From contig JAFVCV010000039.1 in NCBI GenBank assembly GCA_017478965.1, positions 62,001-126,000 on the forward strand: DNA of 64,000 bases, in the 5' to 3' direction. The notes under the pieces are model-generated. The model saw nothing but the letters and a program-made list of their open reading frames with translations. It searched no databases and was not told the origin of the DNA. The position numbers and the translations under genes are program-made. Source of the DNA: Ruminococcus sp. Its GTDB lineage: Bacteria > Bacillota > Clostridia > Oscillospirales > Ruminococcaceae. Positions within the stretch are counted from its first letter, which is position 1, and each line of letters opens with the position of its first letter. Below, one piece after another: positions 1 through 7,911 of the stretch.

Positions 1-5
1 AGCTA

Positions 6-34
6 TTGACGTATACAAGCTATTGTGGTACAAT
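6..34 (+). promoter_or_regulatory. Sigma-A-type promoter
   Basis: TTGACG at 6-11 and TACAAT at 29-34 are separated by exactly 17 bp. It lies directly upstream of a small open frame with a Shine-Dalgarno sequence and about 400 bp upstream of mraZ, so it could drive either a short transcript or a distal start for the dcw cluster. Confidence 0.55.
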
Positions 35-52
35 ATTATCAGGAAAGGTCAT

Positions 53-157
53 ATGACAAGAAAATCGGCATTTCCGGACCATCATCTGAGCAGCCCTGAG
101 CGGGTACGCAGTTTTTTTCGCCGCCCTAAATGTGCCGGCAAAAAAAGGCCTGGATAA
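53..157 (+). CDS. Possible small basic peptide (34 aa)
   Basis: A 34-codon frame starts with ATG at 53 and ends with TAA at 155-157. It is preceded by AGGAAAGG (41-48) four bases before the start, and a well-formed sigma-A promoter lies just upstream. The predicted peptide is rich in Arg and Lys, with no hydrophobic segment and no recognised motif. It could be a leader peptide, a real small protein, or chance; the promoter plus Shine-Dalgarno pair is the only support. From 158 to the mraZ promoter at 319 I see nothing else I can name. Confidence 0.25.
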   Translation: MTRKSAFPDHHLSSPERVRSFFRRPKCAGKKRPG

Positions 158-318
158 CTAAATATAGTATGCGACAAAGTTCATAAAAAATTTACAAAAT
201 TACATGACGGTTACAGATGGTGTCGAAAACCTGTCCTGACTAGCCCCCCGGAGGACGTTGGAAAATCAAGTGTACAATAAATCCCCCTTATATGATGAGA
301 ATTCGGGCAAAATTACGA

Positions 319-347
319 TTGCAATTTCTGATTTTTTATTGTATAAT
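319..347 (+). promoter_or_regulatory. Sigma-A promoter of the mraZ/dcw operon
   Basis: TTGCAA at 319-324 and a perfect TATAAT at 342-347 have a 17-bp spacer. It lies about 90 bp upstream of the chosen mraZ start and is the best candidate for the main dcw cluster promoter. In bacteria studied, MraZ binds repeats just upstream of its own gene; I did not find a clear repeat set here. Confidence 0.75.
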
Positions 348-436
348 GGTCTTGGTGGTAAAAAGTGTGATTTGGTGCCATCAAGTGAAAAGAAATGCCT
401 GCGTTTTGTGCGGCAGTGGGAAAAGGGGTGAGAGTA

Positions 437-937
437 TTGGCACAAAAGCTGTCTGAGACAGATGCTTTGGAAACGGCGGAAGATGAGCTGAGCCTGGAGG
501 CTATGCTGGGTCTTGATGATACTCTCATGGGGACCTTTTACCTTACGATGGACGCAAAGGGAAGAATGAGCTTTCCTTCAAAGCTCAGAGAGGTCATCGG
601 GGACAGGTTCATAGTCACCAAGGGACTGGACGGGTGCCTTTATGTATATTCCTGCACGGAGTTCAGGGAGATGACCCGGAGACTGAAGACCAAGCCTATG
701 GCTGAGGCCAGGCTGTTCTCACGGAGCTTTGTGGGCTATGCCACCGTGGCTGAAACGGATAAGAACGGCCGCATACTTATCCCCCAGGCACTCAGGGAGT
801 GCGCAGGGCTGAGCAAGGACGTGGTCGTGGTGGGCGTTATCGACCGCTGCGAGATATGGTCCAAGGAGAAGTGGGAGCTTTATAACAGCGATAATGAGGA
901 CAGGCTGGCTGCGACCCTGGAGGGTCTGCAGCTCTGA
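437..937 (+). CDS. mraZ: MraZ transcriptional regulator
   Basis: MraZ is a DNA-binding protein with two SpoVT/AbrB-like swapped-hairpin domains; it opens the dcw cluster and regulates it. The hallmark DAKGR motif and a second DKNGRILIP motif mark the two domains. The usual family length is about 143 aa. Here the frame extends upstream of the normal start, giving an acidic N-terminal extension. I chose TTG at 437 (166 aa) because AAAAGGGGTGAGAG (421-434) is an excellent Shine-Dalgarno match six bases before it. Alternatives are ATG at 395, with a weak ribosome site, and ATG at 523, which would give the family-typical N-terminus. rsmH follows closely, as in most dcw clusters. Confidence 0.92.
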   Translation: MAQKLSETDALETAEDELSLEAMLGLDDTLMGTFYLTMDAKGRMSFPSKLREVIGDRFIVTKGLDGCLYVYSCTEFREMTRRLKTKPMAEARLFSRSFVGYATVAETDKNGRILIPQALRECAGLSKDVVVVGVIDRCEIWSKEKWELYNSDNEDRLAATLEGLQL

Positions 938-962
938 GGACGGTCCTGCGGGAATACAGATA

Positions 963-1946
963 ATGGAGATCAATAATAATACTACGGAGTTCAGACATAT
1001 CCCGGTGCTTTTTGACGAGTGCATGGAGGGGCTGGATATCAGGCCCGACGGGGTCTACTGTGACGGTACCGCCGGCGGCGCAGGCCATTCAAGGGGGATC
1101 GCCGGACGGCTCGATCCTGAGAGAGGGCTGCTCATAGCTATCGACCGGGACCCGGAGGCAGCGGCGGTGGCCACGGAAAGGCTGAAAGGGCTGCCCGCAA
1201 GGGTGGTGAAGGGGAACTATTCACAGATAGATGAGATCTTCGCCGGCCTTGGCATAGACCGGGCGGACGGGATACTTATGGACCTTGGTGTGTCATCCTA
1301 TCAGCTGGATAAGGCTGAGAGAGGATTTTCCTATCACAGTGATGCGCCGCTGGATATGAGAATGAGCAGGGACGGACTTTCTGCTAAGGACGTGGTCAAC
1401 GGCTACGATGAGCAGAGACTGGCTAAGATACTCTTTGAGTACGGCGAGGAGAAATTCTCGAGGAATATCGCTAAGAAGATAGTGGAGAGCAGGGCATTGA
1501 AGCCTATAGAGACCACTATGGAACTTTCGGAGATAGTCAGGGCGGCGGTCCCGCAGAGGGCAAGGCGGGAGAAAAATCCCTGCAAGAAGACCTTCCAGGC
1601 TATCAGGATAGAGGTCAACAGTGAGCTTGAACACCTGAGCAGCGCTCTTGATAAGGCCTTTGACCTGCTGAACATGGGGGGGAGGCTCTGCATAATAACC
1701 TTTCACAGCCTGGAGGACAGGCTGGTAAAGCAGAGGTTCAGGGCATTTAGCACAGGCTGCATCTGCCCGCCGGATTTTCCGGTGTGCGTCTGCGGGAAGA
1801 CGCCGGCTGGAAGACTGGTCAACAGAAAGCCTATAGAGCCTTCTGAGGAGGAGCTGAGGACCAATAACCGCAGCAGGAGCGCAAAGCTGAGGATAATTGA
1901 AAAGCTCCATGACAGAGATGATAGAGAGATAAAGATAGAAGTATAA
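963..1946 (+). CDS. rsmH: 16S rRNA m4C1402 methyltransferase RsmH
   Basis: RsmH (MraW) N4-methylates C1402 of 16S rRNA using S-adenosylmethionine. The 327-aa product has the family N-terminus (FRHIPVLFDEC), the SAM-binding DGTAGGAGHS region near residue 40, the LMDLGVSSYQLD motif, and the C-terminal TFHSLEDRLVK signature. ATG at 963 matches the family start; the frame stays open upstream but overlaps mraZ. It sits 25 bp after mraZ in the conserved order mraZ-rsmH-ftsL-ftsI. A short Cys-rich stretch (GCICPPDFPVCVCG) near residue 265 is usual for Clostridia members. Confidence 0.95.
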   Translation: MEINNNTTEFRHIPVLFDECMEGLDIRPDGVYCDGTAGGAGHSRGIAGRLDPERGLLIAIDRDPEAAAVATERLKGLPARVVKGNYSQIDEIFAGLGIDRADGILMDLGVSSYQLDKAERGFSYHSDAPLDMRMSRDGLSAKDVVNGYDEQRLAKILFEYGEEKFSRNIAKKIVESRALKPIETTMELSEIVRAAVPQRARREKNPCKKTFQAIRIEVNSELEHLSSALDKAFDLLNMGGRLCIITFHSLEDRLVKQRFRAFSTGCICPPDFPVCVCGKTPAGRLVNRKPIEPSEEELRTNNRSRSAKLRIIEKLHDRDDREIKIEV

Positions 1947-2019
1947 AGAAAAGTGTAAGATTTTGGTAAATACCGTTTGGCAGGCGTTCATGCCTGAGGG
2001 GTGAAAGAGGTGTTCGGTC

Positions 2020-2508
2020 ATGGCAGAGCTGCATCATGCAGAGGATAATCTTGCTGTAAGACTTCATTATGAGGAAAATGACAAGGAAGATAAGAGGACT
2101 GCGGCAAGGGACAGGAAAAGAAAGGGCATATTCAGGATAAGCCCGCTGGAGCTTATAGCCTGGGTGGTGCTCATCACAGTGGCCTTAGCGCTGATGGGGT
2201 CATATATATTCGGACGGGTAGAGATCTCGAGGCTGTACAGCGAAAGGGCGCAGCTCGAATCGAAGCTGGCGGTCATCGAGAATGAGAATATCAGTATGGA
2301 AAGCGAGATAGCAGCGAAGATGAATGTTACCAAGGTGGAAGATTATGCTAAGAACAACCTTGGTCTTCAAAAGCTGGATAAGTTGCAGATACAGTATATC
2401 GAGGTGGAGACTCCCTCGGTGGCGGAGGTCAAGGAGAACGACAGCGAGGATATCTTTGTGAAGATAAAGCATCGGCTGGACGTTCTGAAGGAATATCTGG
2501 GGCTTTAA
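2020..2508 (+). CDS. ftsL: FtsL-like divisome membrane protein
   Basis: A 162-aa bitopic membrane protein. A charged cytoplasmic N-terminus of about 40 residues is followed by one transmembrane helix (about 43-65) and an extracytoplasmic coiled coil (about 70-115) that ends in a short acidic tail. This architecture and the position between rsmH and the class B PBP identify FtsL, which with FtsB/DivIC and FtsQ/DivIB activates FtsW and the PBP during septation. Primary sequence is poorly conserved in the family, so the call rests on topology and context. GAGGTG at 2006-2011 supports the ATG at 2020. Confidence 0.85.
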   Translation: MAELHHAEDNLAVRLHYEENDKEDKRTAARDRKRKGIFRISPLELIAWVVLITVALALMGSYIFGRVEISRLYSERAQLESKLAVIENENISMESEIAAKMNVTKVEDYAKNNLGLQKLDKLQIQYIEVETPSVAEVKENDSEDIFVKIKHRLDVLKEYLGL

Positions 2509-2527
2509 CGCAATAGAATTTTAAGGG

Positions 2528-2564
2528 AAAGTTAAGCGCTGAAAACGGCGCTTAGCTTTCTTGT
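2528..2564 (+). terminator. Intrinsic terminator or attenuator after ftsL
   Basis: A 12-bp stem (2528-2539 with 2548-2559, one G-U pair) with an 8-nt loop is followed by a T-rich stretch. It would partly separate mraZ-rsmH-ftsL from the PBP gene, which lies 195 bp after ftsL. No convincing sigma-A promoter is seen in the rest of that gap. Confidence 0.55.
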
Positions 2565-2703
2565 CTTATTATAAATATTTCGGGAGCAGTGTAAATCTGA
2601 AAATTATTTTACAGTACCGTGTCGAATTCTTGAATAAACAGCTTATAAATAAAGTATCAGTCAAGTGAACACGGCAGGCAAGTATTCGTAAAGGAGCGGA
2701 AAA

Positions 2704-5046
2704 ATGAGCGACAAGCCAACTGTCAGAATGAAAACAAGGCTGAATATATGGCTTTGCATACCGGTGCTTTTACTCCTTATCTACATGATCTGGGGTATAT
2801 ATAAGGTGTCCATAAAGGAGGGGGCCAAGTGGAAGGCGCTGGCAAATTCACAGCAGCTGAAATCCACGGTGGTGCCGGCCTCCAGGGGGACGATCTATGA
2901 CTCCAACGGGAATGTGCTGGCGCAGAGCGCTACGGTGTATACCATCTATGTTGACCCCATCATGCTCAGAGACCAGCTGAAACTGAGAGACAGCAGGATA
3001 AAGGAGCTGGAGGGAGCCATCAAGGAGGAGGACGATGAGGACAAGATAAAGGAATACAAGGAGGAGCTGAGCCTCAGTCTTGACAGTGAGGAGACCTTCG
3101 AGGCCCTGGTGGACTTCCTTGCGCAGGAGCTGGAGATAGGAAAGCCGGAGCTGAGGATAAAGCTGACGGACTATTCGAGCCAGTATATAGTGCTGAAAAA
3201 GGACATCGACAAGACCATGAGAGACGAGATAGACAGCAAGCTGACGGAGCTCAGGATCGACGGCGTCAGGGGCGAGCCTAACGTCAAGAGGGTCTATCCG
3301 CAGAACTCTTTAGCGGCGAACGTCCTGGGCCATACGGACTATACAGGCGACGGCGTTTACGGGCTGGAGGCATATTATAACGATTATCTCAGCGGCGTTG
3401 ACGGCAGGGTGGTCACCGCCAAGGATAAGGACGGGAACGAGATACCCTACCGCTATAAGCAGAGCTATGACGCACAGGACGGCAACGACCTGATACTCAA
3501 TATCGACATAAATATCCAGTATATGCTGGAAAAGGCTCTGGAGAAATGCTATGAGGAGCATCAGCCTGCCTATAGGATATGCTCCATCATAATGAACCCG
3601 CAGACAGCACAGGTCTATGCTATGGCGACCACCTACAGCTATGACCCCAATAAGCCTGCGATCATAACCGATAAGGAAACAGCCGCAAAGCTTGCTCTGC
3701 TCAATGAGGACAGTGAGGAGTATCAAAAGGCACAGCTGGACGCATGGAGCGTTCAGTGGACCAACAAGGCCGTTTCTGAAATATATATCCCCGGTTCGGT
3801 ATTCAAGATAATAACCGCATCTGCGGCCCTGGAGGAGGACGCAGTCAGTCTGGAGGATACCTTCTACTGCGGCGGTAAGATAACCGTAGAGGGCTGGGAT
3901 AAGCCTATCCACTGCTGGACCGCCGGGGACCACGGCTATCAGACACTGCCAGTGGCTATGGCCAATTCCTGCAACCCGGCTTTCGTGCAGATAGGCCTGA
4001 GACTGGGGAAGGATAATTTCTTCAAATATTACGACGGCTTTGGATACAGGGAACTTACGGGCATAGATCTGCCGGGAGAGGTAAATTCCTACAGTATGAC
4101 CCCGGAGCGCATGGGCGTGGTAGAGCTTGCTTCGTCCTCCTTTGGCCAGACCAATAAGGTCACGCCTATACAGATGATAACCGGCGTTTCTGCTGCGGTC
4201 AACGGCGGCTATGTGCTCACCCCGCAGGTTGTGGACTCTATCGTTGACCCCAACGGGAACGTGGTGAAGAAGAACGAGCCGGTGGTCAAGAGACAGATAA
4301 TCTCTGAGGAGACTTCAGCCACCATGAGAGAGATACTCAAAGGCGTGGTGGATACCAACAAGAGCACCAACGCCTATGTACAGGGCTACAGCATCGGCGG
4401 TAAGTCCGGTACCTCACAGAAGCTGGACCTTATCGGCGGCGAGGAACTTTATGTGGCCTCCTACTGCGGTTTTGCACCGGCAGAGGACCCTCAGGTCATA
4501 ATGCTGGTCATGGTGGATCAGCCTACGGGGGATAATTTCTATGGAAGCCAGGTGGCAGCGCCGGTCTGCGCAGAGGTGCTCAGCGAGGTACTGCCCTATC
4601 TGGGATTTTTCCCGCAGTATACTGAGGAAGAGCTGCAGTATGTCAGCATCAATGTCCCCAATGTCCAGTACTATACTGTTGACGAGGCTGTTTCGACCTT
4701 GCAGGAGCTGGGCTTTGAGGTGAAGATAAAGGGAGAGGGCGATACCGTCATAAGGCAGACGCCTTCGCAGGTCAAGATAGAACACGGCGGCTCGGTGGTG
4801 CTTTACACCGATGATAAGCAGGAGATAGAGAAGGTAACGGTACCCAATCTGGAGGGGCTGACACGACAGCAGGCCAAGGAGGCTCTGGAAGCCTACGGAC
4901 TGAACCTGGTCTCTGAGGGACTGGGTATGGACACCGAGGAGGACGCCTATGCCTTAGGGGACCAGAGCTATGCTCCCGGGACCAGCGTGCCCATCGGCAC
5001 CGCTGTGACCGTGACCTTCAATACCGCCACCGTGGCTTCCTGGTAA
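2704..5046 (+). CDS. ftsI: Class B penicillin-binding protein with two PASTA domains (FtsI/SpoVD type)
   Basis: A septal peptidoglycan DD-transpeptidase of 780 aa. It has a short cytoplasmic N-terminus, one membrane anchor (about 11-33), a PBP dimerisation domain, and a penicillin-binding domain with all three motifs: SVFK at 365-368, SCN at 422-424 and KSGT at 567-570. Two PASTA domains end the protein (about 647-705 and 711-778). The dimerisation region contains an inserted acidic coiled-coil-like segment (about 100-150). AAAGGAGCGG precedes the ATG. PASTA-tailed class B PBPs in this position are either the vegetative FtsI/Pbp2B or the sporulation SpoVD. No second copy is in the window, so the vegetative role is more likely. 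Confidence 0.93.
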   Translation: MSDKPTVRMKTRLNIWLCIPVLLLLIYMIWGIYKVSIKEGAKWKALANSQQLKSTVVPASRGTIYDSNGNVLAQSATVYTIYVDPIMLRDQLKLRDSRIKELEGAIKEEDDEDKIKEYKEELSLSLDSEETFEALVDFLAQELEIGKPELRIKLTDYSSQYIVLKKDIDKTMRDEIDSKLTELRIDGVRGEPNVKRVYPQNSLAANVLGHTDYTGDGVYGLEAYYNDYLSGVDGRVVTAKDKDGNEIPYRYKQSYDAQDGNDLILNIDINIQYMLEKALEKCYEEHQPAYRICSIIMNPQTAQVYAMATTYSYDPNKPAIITDKETAAKLALLNEDSEEYQKAQLDAWSVQWTNKAVSEIYIPGSVFKIITASAALEEDAVSLEDTFYCGGKITVEGWDKPIHCWTAGDHGYQTLPVAMANSCNPAFVQIGLRLGKDNFFKYYDGFGYRELTGIDLPGEVNSYSMTPERMGVVELASSSFGQTNKVTPIQMITGVSAAVNGGYVLTPQVVDSIVDPNGNVVKKNEPVVKRQIISEETSATMREILKGVVDTNKSTNAYVQGYSIGGKSGTSQKLDLIGGEELYVASYCGFAPAEDPQVIMLVMVDQPTGDNFYGSQVAAPVCAEVLSEVLPYLGFFPQYTEEELQYVSINVPNVQYYTVDEAVSTLQELGFEVKIKGEGDTVIRQTPSQVKIEHGGSVVLYTDDKQEIEKVTVPNLEGLTRQQAKEALEAYGLNLVSEGLGMDTEEDAYALGDQSYAPGTSVPIGTAVTVTFNTATVASW

Positions 5047-5081
5047 CAGGGCTGCTAAACTGATAAAAAGGACTGAACAGT

Positions 5082-6533
5082 ATGAGATTATATGAGCTTT
5101 TAAAGGACGTGGCAGTGACAGACCTGCCGGACAGGGAGATAACCGGAGTGATCTCGGACAGCAGGGCAAAGGAATGTGAGGGCAAGGTGTTCGTTTGCAT
5201 CAAGGGAGGTACCTTTGACGGACACGACGCCGCAGCGCAGATGTTGGAAAAGGGCTGCTCGGCTGTGGTCTGCCAGAGGGACTTAGGTCTGAAAGAACAG
5301 GTGATCGTGGAGGACACCAGGGCTGTGTTCCCCCTGCTGTGCTCCGCCTGGTTCGGCCACCCGCAAAGGGAACTGAAACTTATAGGCGTCACAGGCACCA
5401 ACGGCAAGACCACCATCACCACTGTCATAAAAAAGACTCTTACGGCCTTCGGGAAAAAGGTGGGGCTCATCGGCACCTGTCAGAATGAGATAGGAGAAAG
5501 GATCATACCCACTGCCAGGACCACCCCAGAGCCATATGACCTTTTTGAGCTTTTCAGAGAGATGGCCGACGCAGGCTGCGAGTACTGTGTGATGGAAGTG
5601 TCCTCACAGGGCTTAGAGCAGAAAAGGGTGCAGGGCTGCCGGTTCGAGGCAGGCGTATTCACGAACCTGACCCAGGACCATCTGGACGTCCATGGTACCA
5701 TGGAGAATTACTATCAGGCTAAAAAGCTTCTGTTCGGCATCTCGGACAGGGCCATAGTAAATATAGACGACAGCTACGGCCGAAGGTATATAAGCGAGAT
5801 AGCCTGCCCTTACAAGACCTATTCAGCTAAGGGTAAGGCGGATTTTTACGCTGAGGACATAAAGCTTGGGGCTGCGGGGGTAGAGTATACCTTCACGGAC
5901 GGCCGGGTAAGGCAGAGGGTGGATTTCGGTATGCCGGGAATGTTCAATGTCTCCAATTCTCTGGCGGTCATAGCCTGCCTGGAGACCTTGGGCTTTGAGC
6001 CGCAGAAAACGGCGGAGGTGCTCGGCAGCATAGGAGGGGTAAGAGGAAGGGCCGAGTCGGTCCCTACAGGGCTGGACTTTACAGTGATCTGTGATTACGC
6101 CCACACGCCGGACGCTCTGGTGAACGTGCTGTCAGCCATAAGAGAGAGCGCACCTGGAAAAGTAAAGTGCCTGTTCGGCTGCGGGGGCAACAGGGACAGC
6201 ACAAAAAGGCCGCTGATGGCAGCGGCAGCCGCCGACAATGCGGACTTTCTGATAGTGACCTCAGACAACCCGAGAAATGAGGACCCGCAGGCTATCATAG
6301 CGGATATCCTAAAGGGCCTTGAAGGGAAGGATACCCCCTATGTGTGCATACCGGACAGGCGTGAGGCAATATCCTATGCTGTCAAGAACGCTGAAAAGGA
6401 CGATATCATAGTGCTGGCCGGCAAGGGCCATGAGGACTATCAGATCTTAGCCGGGGGCGTTAAGATACACTTTGACGAGAGAGAAGTGGTGGCGCAGGCT
6501 CTTGCTGAGCGGAAGGCTGCCGGACGGAACTAA
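5082..6533 (+). CDS. murE: UDP-MurNAc-tripeptide ligase MurE (meso-DAP type)
   Basis: MurE ligates the third stem amino acid to UDP-MurNAc-L-Ala-D-Glu in the cytoplasm using ATP. The 483-aa protein has the Mur ligase three-domain layout, with the ATP-binding GTNGKTT loop at residues 105-111. The DNPR motif at 395-398 is the family marker for meso-diaminopimelate rather than lysine. The start is ATG at 5082, with AAAAGGA upstream. It lies 35 bp after the PBP gene and 11 bp before murF, clearly in one operon. Confidence 0.96.
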   Translation: MRLYELLKDVAVTDLPDREITGVISDSRAKECEGKVFVCIKGGTFDGHDAAAQMLEKGCSAVVCQRDLGLKEQVIVEDTRAVFPLLCSAWFGHPQRELKLIGVTGTNGKTTITTVIKKTLTAFGKKVGLIGTCQNEIGERIIPTARTTPEPYDLFELFREMADAGCEYCVMEVSSQGLEQKRVQGCRFEAGVFTNLTQDHLDVHGTMENYYQAKKLLFGISDRAIVNIDDSYGRRYISEIACPYKTYSAKGKADFYAEDIKLGAAGVEYTFTDGRVRQRVDFGMPGMFNVSNSLAVIACLETLGFEPQKTAEVLGSIGGVRGRAESVPTGLDFTVICDYAHTPDALVNVLSAIRESAPGKVKCLFGCGGNRDSTKRPLMAAAAADNADFLIVTSDNPRNEDPQAIIADILKGLEGKDTPYVCIPDRREAISYAVKNAEKDDIIVLAGKGHEDYQILAGGVKIHFDEREVVAQALAERKAAGRN

Positions 6534-6544
6534 GAGGTGGGATA

Positions 6545-7909
6545 ATGGAAAAAATAAAACTGTCTGAGATAATAGCTGCGGTCAGAGGGAGCTATGGCTA
6601 CCCCGCAGATATTGAGATAGCGGATATATCAACAGATACCAGGACCATAACTAAAGGCTCGGTGTTCATAGCACTTCGGGGTGCCAATTTCGACGGACAT
6701 GAGTTCGCCGTGAAGGCCATGAAACAGGGTGCTGAGGCGGTGGTCACTGAAAGGCCGGTGGAGGGAGCCAGGTGTATAATAGTCGATTCCACTGCCCAGG
6801 CTCTGCTGGACGTGGCGTCGTATTACAGGAGCAGGTTCCGGATACCGCTGGTGGGCGTTACAGGCAGCGTAGGCATGACAACTACCAAGGAAATGATAGC
6901 CTGCGTCACGGCAAGGAAGTTCAGTACCCTTAAAACTGAAGCCAACCATAATAACGAGGTGGGTATGCCCAAGACCCTTTTGCAGCTTGACAGCAGCCAC
7001 GGCGCCGCCGTCATCGAGATGGGGATGAACCACAAGGGCGAGATATCCAGAATGTCCATGTGCTGCAAGCCTACGGTCTGCGTCATAACCAATATCGGCG
7101 TTTCTCATATAGAGAACTTAGGCAGCCAGAAGGGGATATTGCAGGCCAAGCTGGAGATCCTGGACGGGGCCGCTACAGATGCGCCGCTGATAGTCTGCCG
7201 TGACGACAGACTGCTCTCTAAGGTGGAGCTTTACGGTGAAAGGAAGAAGATATGCTATTCCGCCGCAAAGACCGACTGCGATGTTTTTGCCACAGACATC
7301 GTCACCGATAAGGATAAGGTGAGATTTAAGATAAACTTCGGCGGCAGCAGCTATGATGCCGTCATAAACTGCCTGGGCGAGCATAATGTGAAAAACGCCC
7401 TGGCCGCCTTCTGCGTGGGGACCGTTCTTGGGATAAGCCCGGAGGAGATAGTGGCAGGACTGGGAGATTTCAGGCCCGAGGGCATGAGACAGAACCTGAC
7501 GGAAAAGGACGGCGTGACCTATATACTTGACTGCTATAACGCCGCACCGGACTCCATGAAGGCCAGCCTTTCCATACTGTCACTGGCGAAGGCTGAGGGC
7601 AGGCGCTGGTGCGTACTGGGGGATATGCTGGAGCTTGGGAAGGGCTCGGCAAAGTATCACAGGACCGTGGGTGAGTACGTAAGCGCTTCTAAGGCCGACA
7701 GACTGCTGTGTTTCGGGGAAAATTCGGTGAACTATATCGCCGGGGCCGTAGACAAGGGCTTTGATGCAGAAAACGCCAGGCATTTTGACACCCGTGAGGA
7801 GCTGGCCGAGTATCTGAGAGCCAATATCCGTAAAGGTGACGCTGTTCTTTTCAAGGGAAGCAGAGGAATGAAACTGGAACAGGTCTACGAGCTTGTCACG
7901 GGCAGCTGA
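6545..7909 (+). CDS. murF: UDP-MurNAc-tripeptide D-Ala-D-Ala ligase MurF with altered P-loop
   Basis: MurF adds D-Ala-D-Ala to UDP-MurNAc-tripeptide, the last cytoplasmic step before the lipid stage. The 454-aa protein has the N-terminal MurF domain, the central ATPase domain and the C-terminal Mur ligase domain. The ATP-binding loop reads GSVGMTTTKE at residues 107-116: Met111 occupies the position of the invariant P-loop Lys, encoded by ATG (6875-6877) where AAG is expected. The rest of the protein looks intact, including the NHNNEVG motif near residue 137. AAGAGGTGGG precedes the ATG. Either a neighbouring Lys compensates, the enzyme is impaired, or the base is a sequencing error. Confidence 0.92.
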   Translation: MEKIKLSEIIAAVRGSYGYPADIEIADISTDTRTITKGSVFIALRGANFDGHEFAVKAMKQGAEAVVTERPVEGARCIIVDSTAQALLDVASYYRSRFRIPLVGVTGSVGMTTTKEMIACVTARKFSTLKTEANHNNEVGMPKTLLQLDSSHGAAVIEMGMNHKGEISRMSMCCKPTVCVITNIGVSHIENLGSQKGILQAKLEILDGAATDAPLIVCRDDRLLSKVELYGERKKICYSAAKTDCDVFATDIVTDKDKVRFKINFGGSSYDAVINCLGEHNVKNALAAFCVGTVLGISPEEIVAGLGDFRPEGMRQNLTEKDGVTYILDCYNAAPDSMKASLSILSLAKAEGRRWCVLGDMLELGKGSAKYHRTVGEYVSASKADRLLCFGENSVNYIAGAVDKGFDAENARHFDTREELAEYLRANIRKGDAVLFKGSRGMKLEQVYELVTGS

Positions 7910-7911
7910 GC

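Noticed and set aside
1293-2021. Open frame of 242 codons on the - strand
   Set aside because: It is antisense to rsmH, with no ribosome site and no domain.
2608-2636. Possible promoter for the PBP gene (TTTACA with TGAATA)
   Set aside because: The -10 box is too poor, and no sporulation-sigma consensus fits clearly either.
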